Assembly: GCA_023443705.1 (NCBI GenBank) | Contig: JAEZTD010000213.1 | Span: forward strand, 1-8,729 | Direction of reading: 5' to 3' | Source of the DNA: Bacillota bacterium | Lineage (GTDB): Bacteria; Bacillota; Clostridia; Christensenellales; Aristaeellaceae | DNA: 8,729 nt | Shown: in pieces, positions 5,654 through 8,729 of the stretch | How positions within the stretch are numbered: the first letter of the stretch is position 1 | Layout: each line of letters begins with the position of its first letter | Translations under genes and position numbers: made by a program | Notes under the pieces: model-generated | What the model was told of the DNA's origin: nothing | Seen by the model: the letters and a program-made list of their open reading frames with translations, nothing else | Databases searched by the model: none

Positions 5654-5682
5654 TTTATCGATCTTTTACGACCGAATGGCAA
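5654..5682 (-). promoter_or_regulatory. Possible second, upstream promoter for the scaffold operon
   Basis: The - strand carries TTGCCA (5682-5677), five of six bases matching the -35 consensus, then 17 bases and GATAAA (5659-5654), four of six matching the -10. The start point would fall near 5647, just before the dyad, so this transcript would carry the dyad as a 5' hairpin. It is weaker than the promoter downstream and may be chance. Confidence 0.35.
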
Positions 5683-5697
5683 GACTGATCAAAGACT

Positions 5698-6483
5698 TCA
5701 GGGTAGGTCGAAAAACGGCCAGCCGTCCTCCGGCGGCAGGTCGTCGTCGTAGTAGACGCGCATCAGCGTCAGGCCGCATGCCGGGGCCGTAGGGCCGAGG
5801 TCCAGGCGGCTTCCGCTTCGGATTGCCCGATGGATGGCACCCGGCGCGAGCTTTGCGCTGCCGACCGCAATCAGCGTACCCGCCAGAATGCGCACCATGT
5901 TGTAGAGAAACCCGTCGCCGCGGACGAGGAGTTCCACCTCGCAGCCGTCCCGGAGTACCCGCGCCTCGTACACCGTGCGCACGGTGTCCTTCACAATGGA
6001 GCCGCTGGCCGCGAAGGCCGCAAAATCATGCCTTCCCGTCGCCGCCTGGGCTTCTTCGTGCATCAAAAATTCGTCCAGAGGGTAGATGGCATGGGCGTGG
6101 GTATTCCGACCCAAGGCGGTTGCGTGGGCATGGTTGTGGATCAGGTACCGGTACAGCTTTCCCTTCGCGTCAAAGCGGGCGTGAAAATCCAGTCGGGTTT
6201 CGCAGGATGATGAGACACGGATGTCCGGCGGCAGCACGGTGTTGAGCGCGAAGGCGAATTTATCGCCCGGTATCCGGGAGGCGGTGTCAAAGTGTGCAAC
6301 CTGCCCCAGCGCGTGCACGCCCGCGTCGGTGCGGCTCGCGCCGGTGATGCCCGCCGCCTCGCCGGTCAGCCTGCCGACGGCCTCTTCCAGCCGCTGCTGC
6401 ACGCTGACGGCGTTCAGTTGGCGCTGCCAGCCCGAATAAGCAGTGCCGTCGTATTCGACGGTCAGCCGGATCCTGCGCGTCAT
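5698..6483 (-). CDS. truA: tRNA pseudouridine(38-40) synthase TruA
   Basis: TruA converts uridines 38, 39 and 40 of the tRNA anticodon stem-loop to pseudouridine. The 261-residue protein is full length for the family. The catalytic motif GASRTDAGVHALGQVAHF places the nucleophile at Asp53. YDGTAYSGWQ (11-20), the LYRYLIHN strand (110-117), GDGFLYNMVRILAGTL (189-204) and the closing APACGLTL (233-240) are all present and typical. The ATG at 6483 overlaps the ecfT stop as ATGA, so translation is probably coupled to ecfT; there is no strong ribosome binding site of its own. The ecfA1-ecfA2-ecfT-truA order is a common Bacillota arrangement. In many relatives rplM and rpsI follow truA; here the gene is followed by a 124-base gap and the separately promoted scaffold gene. 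Confidence 0.97.
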   Translation of the reverse strand: MTRRIRLTVEYDGTAYSGWQRQLNAVSVQQRLEEAVGRLTGEAAGITGASRTDAGVHALGQVAHFDTASRIPGDKFAFALNTVLPPDIRVSSSCETRLDFHARFDAKGKLYRYLIHNHAHATALGRNTHAHAIYPLDEFLMHEEAQAATGRHDFAAFAASGSIVKDTVRTVYEARVLRDGCEVELLVRGDGFLYNMVRILAGTLIAVGSAKLAPGAIHRAIRSGSRLDLGPTAPACGLTLMRVYYDDDLPPEDGWPFFDLP

Positions 6484-7271
6484 AGCATTGCGACGCCCGC
6501 GATCAGAAGCGCCATCGAAAGCCCTGCCCAGGCGTCCAGCGAGGTGTACTTCAGTACCCGCATTCTGGTGCGATTTTCACCGCCGCGGTAGCATCGGGCC
6601 TCCATCGCCAGCGCCAGCTCGTCCGCGCGGCGAAACGCGCTGACGAAGAGCGGTACCAGGAGCGGGATCATCGCCTTGGCGCGGGCCATCAGGTTGCCGG
6701 TTTCAAAATCGGCGCCGCGTGCGGTCTGGGCCTTCATGATCTTGTCCGCTTCCTCGAGGAGCGTCGGGATGAACCTGAGCGCGATGGACATCATCATCGC
6801 CATTTCATGGGCCGGGAAGCCGACCTTTGAAAGAGGAGAAAGTAGCCGCTCCAGGCCGTCGGTCAACGCGATGGGTGACGTAGTCAGCGTTAAAAGCTGC
6901 GTGCCGAACACGAGCAGCATCAGCCTGAGCGCCATGAAGACCGCGGTTCTAAGCCCTTCACGCGTGACGGTAACGAACTGCCACTGGATGACTACCGTCT
7001 CCCCCACTCCGAAAAAGGCGTTGAGCACAAACGTGAGGCCGATGATGAAATAGACCGCCTTCAGCCCTTTCAGCATGAGCTTAATCGGGAGTTTTGACAG
7101 ATACGCTGCGCCCAGCACATACGAAAAAAAGAGCGCGTAGGCCGGATAGCTGTCGGCGAGGAAAACGCCCACGATCAGCGCGACGGTCAACATCAGCTTT
7201 GCCCGGGGGTCTAGCCGGTGCAGCGGCGAATCCCCCGGAAAGAATTGGCCGAGGGTAATGTCAAACGCCAT
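6480..7271 (-). CDS. ecfT: Energy-coupling factor transporter transmembrane protein EcfT
   Basis: EcfT is the membrane component of group II ECF importers. It joins the two ATPases to interchangeable S components that bind vitamins or metal ions. From the ATG at 7271 it has 263 residues, the normal length. LHRLDPRAKL (18-26), diagnostic of EcfT, precedes the first membrane helix. Hydrophobic segments lie at about 27-40, 43-58, 68-89, 108-130 and 246-262. The cytosolic coupling helices carry the two Ala-Arg motifs: ARG at 184-186, and ARC at 225-227 within RADELALAMEARCY (the second is more usually ARG). The frame is open upstream to 7391, but that extension overlaps ecfA2 and is not EcfT-like. 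The start overlaps the end of ecfA2 by 11 bases with GGGGGGAG-like ribosome binding sequence just upstream, and the stop overlaps truA by four bases. No S component gene is in the window, so the substrate is unknown. Confidence 0.95.
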   Translation of the reverse strand: MAFDITLGQFFPGDSPLHRLDPRAKLMLTVALIVGVFLADSYPAYALFFSYVLGAAYLSKLPIKLMLKGLKAVYFIIGLTFVLNAFFGVGETVVIQWQFVTVTREGLRTAVFMALRLMLLVFGTQLLTLTTSPIALTDGLERLLSPLSKVGFPAHEMAMMMSIALRFIPTLLEEADKIMKAQTARGADFETGNLMARAKAMIPLLVPLFVSAFRRADELALAMEARCYRGGENRTRMRVLKYTSLDAWAGLSMALLIAGVAML

Positions 7272-8133
7272 GCCCGCTCCCCCCTTTCTCGCCGAGCAGC
7301 GACGGAAGAATATCCGCCAGCTGTTCAGTCTTCCAGGCGTCCGGCGGCAGCTTGAAGCCCGCGTTTCGAAGTTTTTCGGACAGCTCCGCACTCTCCGGCA
7401 GGCCCAGCCCCAGTTCTTCCAGCTTTGTGCCCAGCATGAAAATGTCTTCCGGCGTGCCGTCCATGGCCAGCGTGCCCTTGTTCATGACCAGGATGCGCGA
7501 GCAAAGCTTCGCCACGTCCGACATGCTGTGGGACACCATGATGAGCGTCATGCCCCCCCGCGCGTGCAGCGTGCGCATGATGTCCATCATTCGCTTGTGC
7601 CCTCTGGGGTCGAGACCGGCGGCGGGCTCGTCCAGGATCAGCGTGGTCGGCCGCATGGCGAGCACGCCCGCGATGGCGACGCGCCGCTTCTGCCCGCCTG
7701 ATAGCTCAAAGGGCGACCGCTCGAGCAGTTCCTCCGGAACGTCCACCAGATGGGCGGCCTCCCGGACGCGCTCGGCGATTTCGGCCTCGGAAAGGCCCAG
7801 GTTCGACGGCCCGAAGGCGATGTCCTTGAAGACCGTCTCCTCAAACAACTGGTATTCCGGGTACTGGAACACCAGCCCCACCTTGCGCCGGACGGCGCGA
7901 AGATCGGTACCTTTATCAGAGAGCGACTGCCCGTCCACCAGCACTTCGCCCGTGGTGGGTTTGACCAGTCCGTTCAAGTGCTGCACCAGCGTGGATTTTC
8001 CGCTGCCGGTGTGGCCGATGAGCCCGACAAACTGCCCGTCCGCGATGGTCAGCGTCACATCGTGCAGCGCCACCGATTGAAACGGGCTGCCCGGCATGTA
8101 GATATGGCTGAGCGCCCTTACTTCAATCGACAA
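7261..8133 (-). CDS. ecfA2: Energy-coupling factor transporter ATPase EcfA2 (CbiO-type), TTG start
   Basis: This is one of the two ABC ATPases that power the ECF importer, working as a heterodimer with EcfA1 on the cytosolic face of EcfT. The 290 residues contain Walker A GHTGSGKST (40-48), a Q-loop FQYPEYQLFEETV (Gln90) characteristic of EcfA2, signature LSGGQ (144-148), Walker B LILDEP (165-170, catalytic Glu169), D-loop AAGLDP (171-176) and switch His202. The C-terminal region (about 235-290) matches the extension used for EcfA contacts. The start is TTG at 8133: family proteins begin MSI followed by the first strand and IYMPGSPF, and the next ATG (residue 13) would remove that strand. The start lies inside the end of ecfA1, a 16-base overlap, with GGTGG-rich sequence upstream as a modest ribosome site. 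The gene overlaps ecfT by 11 bases. Confidence 0.95.
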   Translation of the reverse strand: MSIEVRALSHIYMPGSPFQSVALHDVTLTIADGQFVGLIGHTGSGKSTLVQHLNGLVKPTTGEVLVDGQSLSDKGTDLRAVRRKVGLVFQYPEYQLFEETVFKDIAFGPSNLGLSEAEIAERVREAAHLVDVPEELLERSPFELSGGQKRRVAIAGVLAMRPTTLILDEPAAGLDPRGHKRMMDIMRTLHARGGMTLIMVSHSMSDVAKLCSRILVMNKGTLAMDGTPEDIFMLGTKLEELGLGLPESAELSEKLRNAGFKLPPDAWKTEQLADILPSLLGEKGGSGHGV

Positions 8134-8729
8134 AGTTCCACCACCATTTCATCAACCGTCATAATGCCCTTGGGGAGCGGCACGCTTTTTTCACGCAGCT
8201 GCCCGGCGAGATCCACCATCTCCGGAACGTCCAGTCCCAGCGCCCGCACCTTTTCCACCTGTTCGAAGACCTCCTGCGGCGTGCCCTCCAGCGCGATTTT
8301 TCCCCGGTCCATCACGATGAGCCTTCCGGCCAGCGATGCTTCGCGCATGAAATGGGTGATCCAGACCACCGTAATGCCCTCGCGGTTCAGCTTATGCGCG
8401 ATGGCCATGACGTCGCGCCTGCCGGAGGGGTCCAGCATGGCCGTGGCCTCGTCGAAGACGATCACATCCGGCCGCATGGCGATGACGCCCGCAATGGCGA
8501 TGCGCTGCTTCTGTCCGCCGGACAGCATGTGGGGCGCGTGGCGCGCATAGTCCCCCATGCCGACCATCACGAGCGACTCGTCCACGCGCCTGCGAATCTC
8601 CGAACTGGGTACGCCGATGTTTTCAAGGCCGAAGGCAACGTCCTCCTCGACGACGGTGGCCACCAGCTGGTTGTCCGGGTTCTGGAACACCATGCCGCAG
8701 TGTCGCCGAACGTTCCAGGCGCTGTCCTT
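8118..8729 (-). CDS. ecfA1: Energy-coupling factor transporter ATPase EcfA1 (CbiO-type), N-terminal part off the window
   Basis: The visible 203 residues are the C-terminal part of the second ECF ATPase; Walker A and the start lie beyond the right edge. The sequence enters at KDSAWNVRRHCG and continues into the Q-loop MVFQNPDNQLVATVVEEDVAFG, the form typical of EcfA1 rather than EcfA2. Signature LSGGQ is at 69-73 of the fragment, Walker B VIVFDEA at 89-95 with its catalytic Glu, D-loop MLDPSG at 98-103, and switch His in ITHFMREA at 124-131. The first in-window ATG (8693) is internal, not the start, because the reading frame and the family match extend past it. The TAA at 8118-8120 lies inside ecfA2, so the two are coupled. 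It is the most upstream member visible of the ecfA1-ecfA2-ecfT-truA operon, whose promoter is outside the window. Confidence 0.95.
   Translation of the reverse strand, partial: KDSAWNVRRHCGMVFQNPDNQLVATVVEEDVAFGLENIGVPSSEIRRRVDESLVMVGMGDYARHAPHMLSGGQKQRIAIAGVIAMRPDVIVFDEATAMLDPSGRRDVMAIAHKLNREGITVVWITHFMREASLAGRLIVMDRGKIALEGTPQEVFEQVEKVRALGLDVPEMVDLAGQLREKSVPLPKGIMTVDEMVVELCRLK

Noticed and set aside
5683..5700. Direct repeat of AAGACT at the end of truA
   Set aside because: Two six-base copies a few bases apart are too short to mean an attachment site or binding site without other support.
4902..5792. A 296-residue open frame on the + strand opposite the scaffold gene
   Set aside because: It mirrors the strongly supported NifU-like gene on the other strand, runs through its promoter region and shows no family motif. 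Long antisense frames are expected in GC-rich coding DNA.
7272..7391. A 40-residue N-terminal extension of ecfT
   Set aside because: The extension lies wholly inside ecfA2 and is Arg/Cys-rich, unlike EcfT. The ATG at 7271 gives the standard MAFDITLGQF start.
7750..8550. A 266-residue + strand frame across ecfA2 and ecfA1
   Set aside because: It is antisense to two ATPases with complete motif sets, and its sequence has no recognisable domain.

Overview
The window is a GC-rich (about 60% by eye) stretch of ordinary bacterial chromosome. It most likely comes from an anaerobic Bacillota of class Clostridia. Four things point there: the pepP-efp pair, an EF-P with the Bacillus-type KPGKG loop, a CD1247-like acidic zinc-ribbon gene after efp, and an EcfA1-EcfA2-EcfT-TruA block. 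The NifU-like/GGGtGRT pair is also typical of strict anaerobes. I see no mobile element, CRISPR array, rRNA or tRNA, and no gene-free stretch longer than 187 bases. The genus cannot be fixed from this window.

Layout. Only the left edge reads on the + strand: the last 95 codons of selD (selenophosphate synthetase), closed by a hairpin terminator at 300-340. Everything else reads on the - strand, so transcription runs from high to low coordinates. In that order come: ecfA1 (N-terminus off the window), ecfA2, ecfT and truA, whose genes overlap as one translationally coupled operon; then, behind a strong extended -10 promoter overlapped by a perfect 9-bp dyad, a NifU/IscU-like scaffold gene and a GGGtGRT-family gene 15 bp apart, closed by a clear terminator at 3804-3834; then, behind another extended -10 promoter, an aminopeptidase P family gene (TTG start), efp and the CD1247-like gene; then a perfect GC hairpin with a poor T-tract; and last an XdhC-family gene that converges on selD.

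How the genes work together. The EcfA1/A2/T proteins form the shared energising module of an ECF vitamin/metal importer; no S component is present here. TruA modifies tRNA, and EF-P relieves ribosome stalling at polyproline, so two of the operons have translation or housekeeping roles. SelD and XdhC are convergent and separately transcribed. Together they fit a selenium- and molybdenum-hydroxylase theme, but that link is inferred. The least understood unit is the scaffold/GGGtGRT pair. It has its own promoter, a likely operator and its own terminator, the scaffold has a divergent cysteine set, and I know of no established function for the GGGtGRT partner. It is my best candidate for an undescribed system in this window, though the families themselves are already named in databases.
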